From NCBI GenBank assembly GCA_002110485.1, contig MOWL01000088.1:1054001-1118000 (forward strand): a stretch of DNA of 64,000 bases, written 5' to 3'. The number at the start of each line of letters is the position of its first letter. Position 1 is the first letter of the stretch. Of this stretch, positions 22,276-33,787 are shown piece after piece. This DNA comes from Emergomyces orientalis. Taxonomy: Eukaryota > Ascomycota > Eurotiomycetes > Onygenales > Ajellomycetaceae. Position numbers and translations under genes: made by a program. A model generated the notes under the pieces. That model saw only the letters and a program-made list of their open reading frames with translations. It was not told the DNA's origin and ran no database searches.

Positions 22276-23512
22276 TCATGCAGTAAAAGTATATGTTTTG
22301 TAACGCAACAGTGCGTGGTTCCGAGCTTTACTTTTTGTTTTTGGCGTCGCTTCATTCGGATGCATGATGAGGGAACCAAAGCTGTATATACGAGATATAT
22401 TAGTATATATTTTTACGGTGTGAAGGGTACGAAGGAGGGATTAAAGCGAAGAAGGGTTGCTGCTTACCCAGTGTCGAAATCAGATCGATGCTTCGGTTTA
22501 TCTAGTCGTGTGTATCGTCTCCCGCCTTTGCCATATAGAGAGGGTTTAAAGTGCAGGGCGTCCAGAAGATTGGTTGCCCTTGGGACATTAAGATCGCGAA
22601 TGTTTCGCACGAACTCCAAGGATCCGTCGCGGGTCCTTTGTAGTCTATGTGACCAATAACTAGTTAGCGAGATGGAAAATCCACATTAGGGTTGTCAATG
22701 ACTGACCCCGAGTTTGGATAACTGCTAGAGGAATACCGCTGCTGTATATCCGGCTGATATTTTGTCCGAGATGCCTTGATCTCCTTCTGGATTTCGCATT
22801 CACAGCACTTCCGTCTTCCATGCTTCCTAGAGGTATTTTGGGATCCAAACAGCCAGGTCCTATGACCCTTTGTACATGTTGCTTTGTGCTGCCCATCTCT
22901 AAACATGACGATTGGTGAGGAATCTGGATCTTTTGCGAAATCATTATACTTGCAGTTGTCATCCTCTTTAGAACGGGGCCTGATAGTGATATATATAGGA
23001 GAAGCGGGGGACACAGGTGGTGGGGCGCTAACGCCCTTCTCGCGAGGATATACCGTCTCGCAGATGGGGGATTTAGGGACATGACTGTGCCTTCTAGCAC
23101 TGCGAGGATAAATTGTTTCGTATATAGGTGATTGGGCATTGCCGTCTTTATCGTCGGTCCGCGCGTACATAATTTTGTACACTGGAGAAAGGCAGGTATT
23201 GACATCCTTCGCACTGATAGGGTATATGGTTTTGTAGATGGGAGATATTAATGCTTTGGATAGACTCCCCGATGCTAATTTATCTCTTTTCCCTAAATTT
23301 GAGAGATCTGTGGATATCCTAAGGGTACGCTGCCTAGGCCGGCTACGAGAGGGCTTCCTCAATAAGGGCAGGAAATCTTCGTACGGTTCGGAGTCCGATT
23401 CACCATATCCTGCAGCTGATCTTCCTCTGGAGGTCGGAATATTGGAGCGTGTTGATAGTTTATCGTCACCGCAAAGTGAGGCACTCCTCAGGTTGGCGGT
23501 TGCAACCGGCAT
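22276..23512 (-). CDS. unrecognised protein with five SPIYxTIYP repeats and a Cys/His cluster
   Basis: I do not recognise this gene. Three exons are read on the minus strand: 23512-22707, 22644-22468 and 22381-22276, giving about 362 aa. The first intron (62 nt) has GTCAGT..CATAG. The second (86 nt) has GTAAGC, a CTAAT branch-like site and ATACAG. If the second intron is retained, translation stops at 22464-22466 with 328 aa. The basic, Ser/Arg-rich N-terminus is followed by SPIYKTIYP, SPVYKIMYA, SPIYETIYP, SPICETVYP and SPIYITIRP, starting at residues 90, 109, 128, 148 and 171, plus a weak sixth (SSPIVMFR). Then come CTKGH (213) and CCEC (236), a possible metal site. No signal peptide or membrane segment is evident. 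An open frame upstream (23513-24104) could be a further exon. Confidence 0.6.
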
Positions 23513-24968
23513 GGTGATTATGATGGCAAGCTGATAAAGAAACTAAAAATTGGTAGGAAACTAAAATGAGAAAGTTCAAAAGTCCAAAACGTATTGTATG
23601 GAATGGATGGATATAAGGAAATGAGCTGATTGAATTGATATCTAAAACATTGTCTCGGTCGAGGGCATCCAAGACCATTTTATCCTCAGTTCTCATTTCG
23701 AACATAGCAAGAGAGAACGCTTGCTTCCAGTAATTCTCCATATTCAAAATTGACATGGCGTCTAAGTCTGATTCCGAAATCCAAACAGGGCCATAATTAG
23801 CAAGATGGTTGTCGCTGCTTCAGATCAAAATAGATTGTTTCATAACACTGTTTGCTCGCATTGCTGGACAGGACGTAAAGGAAAATTCCAAAATTCCGAC
23901 AGCGGTAGATGAAACCGACGCTGTAGCTGTTATTTTATCGGAGCTCCGCTGAATCACGAGAAAATAAAAAGCCCAGGTGTTTGGCAAAATAGGTATACAA
24001 ACAGCAACGGAGTTGCTGAGGAGGGATTGGTAAACAATCACTAGTGCTACCGCTACCTTATAGCCGCGCAGTTGGAAACATCTAAAAGATTGATTTTCTT
24101 TCAAAAGGATGAATTAAATGAGATTATCCCAGTTTCCAGCCAGCCAAACAACTGAAACGACTGCAGTTGAAACAGGAGTTTGGTGTTTACGGGTCCTGTT
24201 GGTGCTGGGCGCCAAAAACCAGATCCATAAATAGAAGCCAACCTATGGGTTACAACGCTTCCCAAGATGGTTTGTGGGGTAGTGATTCAGATAAATGAGT
24301 TTTTGGGAAATGGTAGGATCCCAGCCCTCCCAAGCATGATGCGACAGCCGACATCAATGTTCACTCGATGGGAGTGGTGGTCGCAGATTTGTTGATGGCG
24401 GACGAGTTGACGAGTTGACGAGTCGAAGGGGTTGCGGTGTTGGATGGGGGTACAATGTGCACGTGATGAGGCGGTAAAAACGGAATAATATTCATCCATA
24501 GATGCTCACTCCGCTGAGTAAGCGGCCCTGGGCATGGATGGCTTGGCGCGAGACATCATTCCGAATAGAGAGTTAGAAGCTTCCTAGAAACAAGTTATTC
24601 TAACAAACGGATATGTAAACTGCGGTAACAAATATAAACGGATCTGACTCATGTATGCCATGTCAAGTATATTGTCTTTTAGCTGCTTGCATCAACAGCT
24701 AGACCAGTTCTCTTCGGCTGGGATATATGATTCCTTGGAAGCAACAGAAGAGCAAATCTTTGTATGGAACAACAAGGTTGGAATTTGCGCGGAAAAGGAC
24801 ACTGAATGAGGACTGCTGAGGTGTCACAGGTGGCTACTCTGATTTTTAGCTGGAATCCTGGCTGTTTGTTTATTGGGCTTAGGCGTCAGCGGGCCAGGTC
24901 GGCGTTCCAACTGCATTATACCATCATTGATATATCTATCTTCTCCAAGTCGGGTATTACGTTGGAGA
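23513..24968. other. spacer between the repeat-protein gene and the MFS gene
   Basis: Divergent promoter region. On the minus strand one frame is open from 24104 to 23466 except for a TGA at 23820-23822. The lower part encodes a peptide-like stretch containing MENYWKQAFSLAMFEMR. This may be a decayed or spliced coding region belonging to the repeat gene. Nothing else is recognised. Confidence 0.4.
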
Positions 24969-27213
24969 ATGTCACTGAATAGAGTGACTTCCCTTGAGTC
25001 GTGGGAATACCACCCCTCCTCATTCTGCCATCGGGAGAGGCCCAGTCAAGAGCATACAGACTACTATGTCTCCCCTGAAGAGGGAGAGGGTAACGATTCA
25101 TTTCCCGATTCAAGAACGGTGTTCACCCCTGTGGTTTCTGAGGTGTCACAAAATACCGTCCGACGAAAGTTAAGTTTTAACCCAGCCGCTGGGCCGTCAT
25201 GGACACATGCGTGTGTGAATGATGAGCATGATCAAGAGTGTCCGCGAAGCCAGCATTCGATATCTGATGACGACAGCGCCCTGATTCCCAGCGACGCTGG
25301 CTGGGAACCAGACACTTTAGCTGCCTTTGAGGTGCCGAAATGGAAGCGTGTCGGTAAGTTATTTTTGAGTGGTTTTGATGTTTGAATTTCTTCGTGGATG
25401 CCGGTGTCTATACTACGCTTCAGGTATAGCTAACGGGTGTGTATCAAACCAGCTCAAGTATCTGTGGCTGTGGTTTATTGTGTTCTCTCCGCCGGCGTGG
25501 TATTTGGGTATGCCGCTCTCAAGCCACTTCTTATAGAAGAGGGTGTATATAGAAATCGATGCACTAAAGAAGAGACTGAAAGAGGGGAAAGACTCTGCTA
25601 CGGTCAAGATCTCAGGTTCGTCAATTCCCAGCTTCTTTACTTTCTGAAGCGCAATACTCAATAGTCCTGACATCAGGTTAAACTTCATGTTCACTCTTGC
25701 CGCAGTTGCAACAAACATCTGCGCTCTTCCAGTGGGCACCGTTCTCGATATTTTTGGCCCATGTTTTAGCGGTAGTATTGGGAGTATCTTCATCGCATCT
25801 GGATCACTGTGTTTTGCGCTCGCCTCCATATTACCCTTCGATACATATATTTCCGGCTATTTTCTTTTGGCCATTGGCGGCCCGTTTGTGTTCATATCCG
25901 CATTTCAGCTATCAAACACGTTCCCAGCGCACTCTGGTCTTATTTTAGCAATGCTCACAGGAGCCTTTGACTCGTCAAGCGCCCTCTTCTTGCTTTTCCG
26001 TACTGTTCATGGAGGATTCTTCACGCTACGCAACTTATTTCTTCTTTATCTCATTGTTCCCGCCTTCGTCCTCATCTCCCAGATTGTGCTTATGCCATCG
26101 ACCTCGTACAAAACAGCCGGGGAACTGATACAACAAGCCGAAGATGTTATAGCCGAACATACCGCCGACAGGTCAGAGGAGGGCGTCCTCATCTCCCCAG
26201 AACAGGAACGACAGCTCGAAAATCGCGTCACGGAGCGCAGAAATATAATTTCAAATATTCAAGAACTCCTAGGCGGCGAGGAACAACCGACCATCACCAC
26301 CTCTCCCTCAGACCCTCCACACCCCCCCAAATCACCCGATGAAGCCCGCAAACCAGACAGTATCTGGGGCGTCCTGCACATGGCCTCGGCCCTCCAGCAA
26401 ATCCGGTCCCCTTACTTCATCCTCATGGCCGTCTTCACCGTCCTCCAAATGCTACGCGTAAACTACTTCATTGCAACCATAAGCATTCAATACGAATACC
26501 TCCTCTCCTCCCCGCAACTAGCAAAACATCTAAACACCCTTTTCGACATTTTATTGCCAATGGCGGGCATCGTCGCCATCCCGTTCATCGGCCTAATCCT
26601 CGATAGAACAAGTACGATTACAATCCTGGTCACTCTTGTAGGCTGCTCGACCCTCATCGGCATCCTAGGTTGCATCCCTCATAGCCTACCCGCGGCATAT
26701 GCGAATATCATCCTATTCACTCTCTACAGGCCCTTCTACTACTCCTCCATTTCCGACTTCGCAGCCAAGGTCTTTGGCTTCCAGACCTTTGGCAAGGTAT
26801 ACGGACTCATGATATGTCTTGCCGGAGTGGGGAACTTCCTGCAGGTGCCGTTGGATGTGTTGACATTGAAGCTATTTCGACGGAATCCGATTCCAGTGAA
26901 TATTTTGCTGACGGTTATGGCGTCTGTGGCCGGGGCGTTATTGGTTTTGTTTGTTGGGTGGCAGGGTAGGGAGCGGATGGGGGTTGTTGACGTGGTTGTT
27001 GAGAGTGGGGAGCTCGGAGAGAGGTATGGTGCTCGTGTCCCTAATAATAGTAGTGCTTTACGGAAACGCGGGTCAAGGAGAGCGATGCAGAACCACGCTT
27101 ATCATGACGATCGTCGTGGTGAGCGGGGCGAAAGAGGTCGACTGATCGCTGGCTCTCGTCAGGAGGGCGTGAATGGCTCTGCGGGTGCGTATGGGGCGGT
27201 AAGCGATGGGTGA
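24969..27213 (+). CDS. MFS transporter, Fmp42 (YMR221C)-like
   Basis: Exons 24969-25353, 25453-25615 and 25677-27213 encode about 694 aa. A hydrophilic N-terminal tail (about 125 aa) leads into the first helix (VSVAVVYCVLSAGVVFGYAA). About twelve membrane segments follow, in two halves separated by a long polar loop with acidic and Pro-rich stretches. A basic C-terminal tail (RRGERGERGR) ends the protein. The pattern LKPLL..GVYRN..CY near the first loop and NFMFTLAAVATNICALPVG are characteristic of the yeast Fmp42 / fungal MFS subgroup related to LAT3-type amino-acid transporters. Substrate is unknown. Both splice junctions restore the frame exactly. ATG 24873 is an alternative start adding 32 residues. 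Confidence 0.85.
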
Positions 27214-27627
27214 TTACATTTAATTTCATGATTGTCAAAGGGTTTGTTGGCCTGGAGTTTCTGCTCATTTTTACGGCGATGAGCGGATATATATACCCAC
27301 CTATCGCTTGGATTTAGCTACTATTTATTTAGTGTGTCCGTTTATATATACTGCTGTACATATGTATATTACCGCAGCTATCTTCCTTAAATGGAATAAT
27401 CATTAAAACAATATTTATATATATATATATTTGATGATGTTGAAATCAGTTGCCTCGAAGTTGACTCTTGACCTCAAAAAGTGGAGATTCAAATTGTTTT
27501 ATCTTATTTCTTAAACACAAACGTAGCCCCGCCAGAAAACGAATAGCACAGGCACTGAAAGCATCCCTGAGTGCAAACTCAAATCATCCACTAGCCCGCT
27601 GACTCACTTACCTAATTATTAAATTAA
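27214..27627. other. convergent 3' spacer with TA microsatellite
   Basis: Short spacer between the ends of the MFS gene (+) and the amidase gene (-). It contains a TA dinucleotide run around 27416-27431 and no gene. Confidence 0.6.
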
Positions 27628-29643
27628 TCAATCAATCTCTAACAATTGATATTTTCCCCCCTCCCCACGCGGCCCTTCATACTCCTCCAACGCGCGCTCC
27701 ACCGCCTCCATGAATCCCAAAACCTTCTCCTCCTCCCACCTCCTCCCCACAATCTGCACCGCAGTAGGTAACCCATGCATCTTCTCCGAGTCATAATGCT
27801 TCCACGCACCCCGCGCAACCGCATTATCCGCCCCAGCCACCTTCAGCACGCGCTTATACGCATTCTGCTTCTGGCGGGCACTCTTTGTCGGTGACGGTTC
27901 AATCGCGTCAGCAATAGCATCCACGCGGCTGACTGGTATCACGCCACAGGAGTAATCGAGCAGGTTCCAGAGGAACGTGTAGCCGCAGGAAGAGACGGCG
28001 TCTTTCATTGCGCGGTGCGGTAGCGCCGGGGTCGCATTGACGGGGCACAGGATGAAGTCATAGTTCTGTTCTGGGGAGCTCCACCAGTTGTGCCAGGTGG
28101 CGCGAAAGGCTTCGCGCTGGGCGACGAGCTTCCATTGTTCGGCGCTGGTTTTGTGGCCGAAGTCCTTGAGAAGGTAGGCCCAGGTGCTGTCGCGTTTGAC
28201 GTAGCGGATGTAGAGGTAGTAGAGGTAACGGAGGGGGCGGGGAAAATTGGCATATTTAGTCAGTTGGTCGGCACCGGGGTCACTGGATTCGCCGGTTAGG
28301 AAATGGGAGTTGAAAGTCACGCAGCCGTCGGAGTTTAGAAGGAGGGAAGCAAGGCGGAGGCCGATGAGGGGGCTGGCGGTTGGCGGTGGGGTGATGTTGA
28401 TGAGGGTGTGGCCGGCGGAGGAGAGGGCTGAGGCTGTGGTATCAATGGCATGTGCGATGGCAGGGGTGGGTGGGACGACTCCTGTGTCCGGTGTTAGCAT
28501 TGGAATGCGAAAGTCGTGATTTTATTTTTTGTACTTCATTATGCAGGGGGGCCATACCATCAGACTTCATAACTCCAATCTTCAATTTCTTTGATCTCGC
28601 ATCATTCTCCATCTCGTCCCTCCACGAAATCGGATGGACAGAGTGATCATATTTCCATGGCTGCATACCAATGACTGCACGTGTGAAATACGTCAGATCA
28701 TTCAACGTTCGCGCCATTGGGCTAAATACACTTGGCACCCCTTCCTGTCCTGCCATGCTGGTGTTTATACCAGCTTTTGGCCACCGGCCAGTACTGCAGC
28801 GGAGGGAGTAAATCCCACTCCATGCTGCAGGAACACGAACAGATCCAGCTACGTCCGAACCAATGCCTATACGCCCGCCCAATGCGAGCAGCGCAGCTTC
28901 ACCTCCGGTAGAGCCACCGGGGGAATACTGTGGGACATGTGGGTTCAGACAAGGTCCCCATAAGGGATTGTCGGATTCAAATGACAACAATGTAACTGGC
29001 AAATTGGTTTTTGTGTATGGAATCGCACCTAGAAAGAATATTAGCCTAGAAAACCAAACCTATCCACCCCTGTCTCTTTTTATATGGTTGAGCAAAAGTG
29101 ACAGAAACCATTACATACCAGCATCTTTCAGCAACCGCACAACCCCTCCGTCCTCTTGATATGGTTTATCCGCCAGACCAGCATAGCCCAAGCTGATATC
29201 AAAACCCTTAACCTGCAACGAATCCTTCAACGAGACAGGAATACCCGCCAAGGGACCCTTGGGGTTTATTTCTGATTTCGCCCACTCCTCAGCTTCCGGT
29301 AGTAGCAGCTCCGTTATGCAGTTTGTCTTCTCCTGGGCTTTTACCGCCACTTTCCCGTAAGTCTGTAGGAGCTGTGTAGGCGAGACGAGACCCTTGTGCA
29401 CATCTTGGACCAGTTCCTCAATTGGCTTGTCGATGACGGACTTATCAAAAGCGGTGAATGCAGAGTGGTAGATGGCTGGTAGACTCGCTATGCGCTGTGC
29501 GCGTTGTTGTCTTTTGAGGTTTCTGGTGGAGTTTAAGGGTGTTGCGTTAGCTTTGATTAAGCGGAGAATATCTTGGTTTGTACAGATGCGGGGTAGCTAT
29601 ACCTTATTCGACGTTGCTGGAAGTATTCAAAAGGGGCCAACAT
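27628..29643 (-). CDS. amidase (amidase-signature family, acetamidase-like)
   Basis: Four exons on the minus strand: 29643-29603, 29522-29119, 29028-28558 and 28481-27628, giving about 589 aa. The first exon codes only for MLAPFEYFQQRRI; it joins the second through a GTATAG donor and CCAG acceptor. The amidase-signature triad is visible: Lys in VSLKDS (about 113), the cis-Ser in SPGGSTGGEAALLALGG (188) and the nucleophile Ser in GSDVAGSVR (211). These enzymes hydrolyse small amides to acid and ammonia in the cytosol for nitrogen supply. The N-terminal KRQQRAQRIASLP and KPIEELVQDVHKG segments match fungal acetamidase-type proteins. The gene is divergent from the next one, sharing a 1.1 kb upstream spacer. 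The specific substrate is not predictable. Confidence 0.9.
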
Positions 29644-30750
29644 GGCTGCTGTGCGCAAAGAGGTGTGTAAATTATAAACCAGATTGTAATAAGGGTAAGG
29701 TTAAATTGAAATATAATGGACAGAAAAGAGGATGTTGAGAGGTAAACGAAGCTCGGGATTGTGATGCGGGGAGATGGCGCCATTTGTAGTTGCGGCTAGT
29801 TGGAGCTCCAACTTCCAAGCAGCGGCGGCAGCCCCCACTCTGGAGTCTGATAGTAACAGTGCCGAGAACAGGCGGGAACAGTTACATATTTCCACGAGCA
29901 TGTCTACGTAGCTATTTGTACTATCTATTAGTACTCATAACATTCCTCGCTAGTTTAAATCTCCAGGAACACGCCTCACCACTAGCTTAGGTACCTCGAG
30001 CTACATTATCTGGGGCATTTCCTGTTCCTGAGATCTGCTACACTATTCGTCTGGGATAGTCTGGGTTAGCCGCGCATTTACTAAAATAACCGAGAAATGG
30101 CTCAGGGGACACTTTGCCGGCCCCCTTTTATATATACATGTGTTGAGGGAAGGATTATACGTGGTCCCTACTAAATCTAGGTACGCCAAATAAGTGCTTG
30201 CTAGTAGCTAGCTGTCTGATGTTTTGGGAGAAAATAACGATGCCCAGGCTCAAGTTCTATGAAGCTCTAACTATGGCATCCCAACCTCGGGGTCCAAGGT
30301 CTACATACATCGCTATGCTTGTTCAACGAAATAATCAAAGATCCAGCCAAAAACAAGCAGTCCAAAGCTGCAAAGATGTTTACCTCAGTCCACTTCCTGT
30401 CTAGAAAATGGGGGAATCCTCTTCTCTACAAAGGAGAAGTTGGGCACATGTAGAGTGCTCCAAAAACCATTTCAGGGGGGCAACAAGAAGAATAATCACA
30501 AAATATCATGTTATCCCGACAAATTGCATGTCAACTGTAGTTTATTTGTTATTCCCGACTCATAGCCTTATGTCAAAACCCACAAAAGAGAAATCAAAAC
30601 AAAAAACACAAAAAAGGTGAGCTGCAAAGCTGCAGTCAGTCCAGTTCTCTCAAACTCCACCATCACAAAGTCTATCATGAGACAATACTTTTTTGTCATT
30701 CACATTGTTTAGACAGTGACAAGTCCAACCCTCAAAAGGACATTCCCAAG
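29644..30750. promoter_or_regulatory. shared divergent upstream region of the amidase and propeller-like genes
   Basis: This 1.1 kb spacer lies between the start codons of two divergently oriented genes, so both promoters must lie in it. I see no other gene. No specific binding-site array was recognised. Confidence 0.5.
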
Positions 30751-32407
30751 ATGGAAGAAGACGCAATACCCCTCTCTATCGGCTACGATACGGTCTGCGG
30801 CAAACTCTCGTTGACTGCTGGGTACGAAAAGCACAAGGCAATCTTCCCTCCCAAGGTCGAGGCTGTTCATGTGCTTGGAAATGTGCTTGATCCAGCCAAG
30901 GGAGCTCACCCGCGCAATGTGGGGCGCTCCTCCATGCTTGCAGGGATTCCCTACTACGTGTTCGGACAGGTAGCAACTGTATCAAACGACGGATATACCT
31001 TTGGGACAGTTCCCAATACAGTTGCCAGAGCGCTAGAGCCGTTGACCGATCCCCTTCTCACAACATACGTTTCTGTCGAACTTAACGGCTTCATTCACCC
31101 GTTTCTCGGGCTGACTGAAAACGAGGTGAAATTCGAACATGAGACGGGTCTGAAGGTTATCATTTCGGTCCAAGGAGGGATCTGTGAAGGGGAACTGGGT
31201 AGTGGCAAGGGGTGCGTTTGGTTTCAGAAAATGATCCGGGAGAAGAAGGACGGGGTAACTATTCGCAACTATTACCAGGGGACTGGGGTGGCACCGGTAA
31301 AGGTCGATGGGGTGACTGGGGAGTTGCTCAACAAGCGCGTCTTTGGCGAAACTCTCCTTTTCAAAAAACATGAGCCAGCATTTGGTACTTTCTGTTCCGC
31401 GGTAGATAACCAGTGGTACTACCTGTGGGGTAGATATTGCGCGGACATATACCTTGCCAGAGTCTCGCTACTCCACCCTTTTGAAAGAGAATACTACCAG
31501 TTCTGGAATGGGTATTCATTCACTGGAGATATCGCGATGATATCCCCCGTGCTAACGGGATATGCCCACGGGACGATCTATAAAACCAAACTCTTTGGCC
31601 ACACCTATAAGTGGGCATTCATCGGCAGTACCGACTGGGAAGATTGTGCTGTGATGATGGGGGCGGCAAAGGACCCACAGGGGCCATTTGAAATCACCCA
31701 AATCGCCAGTGGAGAAAAGTTGCAAGAGAGTGGAACATTTGCCGATTGCGTTTACGCTCATCCATGGGCTTTTGAAGAGTCCCTTGGCGAGATTCTTGTG
31801 AGCTGGCGTGAGAAATGGCCAGGCGGGATCATCGGGGCGAAATTCCAAATGCAAATGCGTAAGTAGAGATGCCTGAACCGAACTGGTACCATATAAGTGA
31901 CCAGCAAAATACTGATTTCGGGCCTCAAGTTCACCAAGGAGCCTTCTGGAAAGACATCTCGCTGGAAGACCTTCAAAGTAAGAGAGCAACGCCCCCTTTC
32001 TTCTAGCCTTGAATAGCAACATCGTTAACTGGCCATTTTCCAGCTTGCATATCGACTCTCGCAAAGACCCGCAGTGAGCTTGTGGATATTGCTAGTGAAC
32101 ACGGCGTGTTTTGTAAGAATCCCTCCCCCACCCTTCCAAAACAAAGCCAATGAATCAAACCCGAAAAATCGTTTGCACAAATTCTAACAGAAACTATCTA
32201 GACGAGCTGGATAGCAAGGGCTTCGGCAAAGCCAGCATCAGACTACTGGGCGGATCAGCTAAAGCCGTCGACGACGCTGCGCTCGAGATTTGCAGACAAG
32301 TTGAAGTCTGGGCTCGGCAAGCGTTGGGCATCGAGGATCAGGGAGCAAAAAAGTCTTTCAAGAATGCCTTTGGGCTCATTGGGAAACGCAAGAACAAGGA
32401 AAAGTAA
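30751..32407 (+). CDS. hypothetical protein, possible beta-propeller (DUF4185-like) fold
   Basis: Four exons: 30751-31858, 31930-31977, 32044-32112 and 32202-32407, giving about 476 aa. The small middle exons were placed because each junction preserves one frame (QMQML/HQGAFWKD, EDLQT/CISTLAK, GVFYELDSK). The first 370 residues are rich in aromatic beta-type segments, such as IPYYVFGQVATVSNDGYTFG, WYYLWGRYCADIYLARV and KWAFIGSTDWEDCA. These recall the five-bladed propeller of DUF4185/GH43-like proteins; this is a tentative impression. The C-terminal 100 residues are helical and Lys-rich (GKRKNKEK) and look cytosolic. There is no signal peptide. Function unknown. Confidence 0.7.
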
Positions 32408-32976
32408 ATGAGGTGCAGGACGACGTCTTCTTTTGCGCAAGAGCTCTGATGTATTTTTGCGGGAGGATTTCTACGAAATTATGGCGGTTTGATTTTTGTC
32501 CTTACAAACAATGAAAAAGGGGGGGGGTTGTAATTAATAATGGAAAAGGGGTTAATCGGGTGGCGTCAGGGGATTCTTTAAGGGTGGAACGAGCAACTGT
32601 TTGTTTTTCATGCATCTAATCTGTACCAGTATGTCTTATTAACAAAAGGCCAATAGGGTCACGGAACTCGTTTCAAGATAATAGCACACGAAGTAATTGA
32701 AGAGTTTTTTATTGCGCGATGCTGGTGTTTACAACGCTTGGAGTTTGATACTGGCGGGTTTTTGGTAGAAACTTCCCCACACATTCTAGAAACCGCTTTA
32801 GCCAACTGCGGTTAGTCGTATATTAATAATCACAAAAGGCAAATAAATGATCTCCAAATTTGACCATCGCGACAGAGCTCTATTTCAATTTCAGACCTCA
32901 ACAACTCACATCTCCCATAAAATTTGCCTCTTGTCGCTACCCTCAATCCGCATATTCTGCTTGTATATTAGCAAAT
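32408..32976. other. spacer upstream of the U2AF small subunit gene
   Basis: 3' region of the preceding gene and promoter of the splicing-factor gene. It includes a short G run near 32520. No gene is recognised. Confidence 0.5.
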
Positions 32977-33787
32977 ATGGCGAACTATCTCGCTTCGATC
33001 TTTGGAACCGAGCAGGACAAGGTGAGTGGCCTCCTGTCCCACCAATCTTGAGCTCCCGGAACTGACACGAAAGTAATTAAAAAGGTCAACTGCTCTTTCT
33101 ACTACAAAATCGGCGCGTGTCGTCATGGCGATCGATGTTCGCGAAAACACGTAAAACCTTCATACTCGCAAACGATCCTCCTGCCAAACTTGTACCAAAA
33201 CCCGGCGTACGATACCAAGAACAAGATGAACCCAAGCCAGCTGCAAAACCACTTCGATGCTTTCTACGAAGATTTCTGGTGTGAAATGTGCAAGTATGGC
33301 GAACTTGAGGAGGTAGTCGTGTGCGATAACAACAATGACCGTAAGATTGCCCCCCCTAGGCCCCCACCCTTTTGGGAACCCCCCAGCCTTCCCGCCTTTC
33401 TTTTAATCAGAAGTCTTTCAAGGGTTGTGCTAACCACAGTTAATTCCGCGAAAATTAGACCTCATCGGAAACGTTTATGCGCGATTTAAATACGAAGACT
33501 CTGCACAGCAAGCCTGCGACGCGCTAAATTCTCGGTGGTATGCCGCGCGACCTATATACTGCGAACTATCCCCGGTCACCGATTTTCGAGAAGCGTGTTG
33601 TCGGCTGAATAGTGGGGAAGGGTGTGTTCGCGGGGGGTTCTGCAATTTCATCCATCGGAAGGAACCGAGTCCGGAGCTGGAGAGGGAGCTTGAGCTGTCG
33701 ACGAAGAAGTGGTTGAAGATGAGAGGGCGGGATGAGCGGAGTGTCACTCGCAGCCCAAGCCCTGAGCCTACGCGGAGGAGATTTTGA
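32977..33787 (+). CDS. U2AF small subunit (U2AF35/U2AF23), splicing factor
   Basis: Exons 32977-33021, 33085-33340 and 33459-33787 encode 209 aa, the usual size for the fungal subunit. It starts MANYLASIFGTEQDK, then a CCCH zinc finger (C18, C27, C33, H37; CSFYYKIGACRHGDRC) and a U2AF-homology-motif RRM (NHFDAFYEDFW..GNVYARFKYED). A second CCCH finger (CVRGGFCNFIH) and a short Arg/Ser tail (RSVTRSPSPEPTRRRF) follow. The protein recognises the AG at 3' splice sites with the large subunit in the nucleus. Its own first intron, after codon 15, is 63 nt. Very conserved and confidently assigned. Confidence 0.96.
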
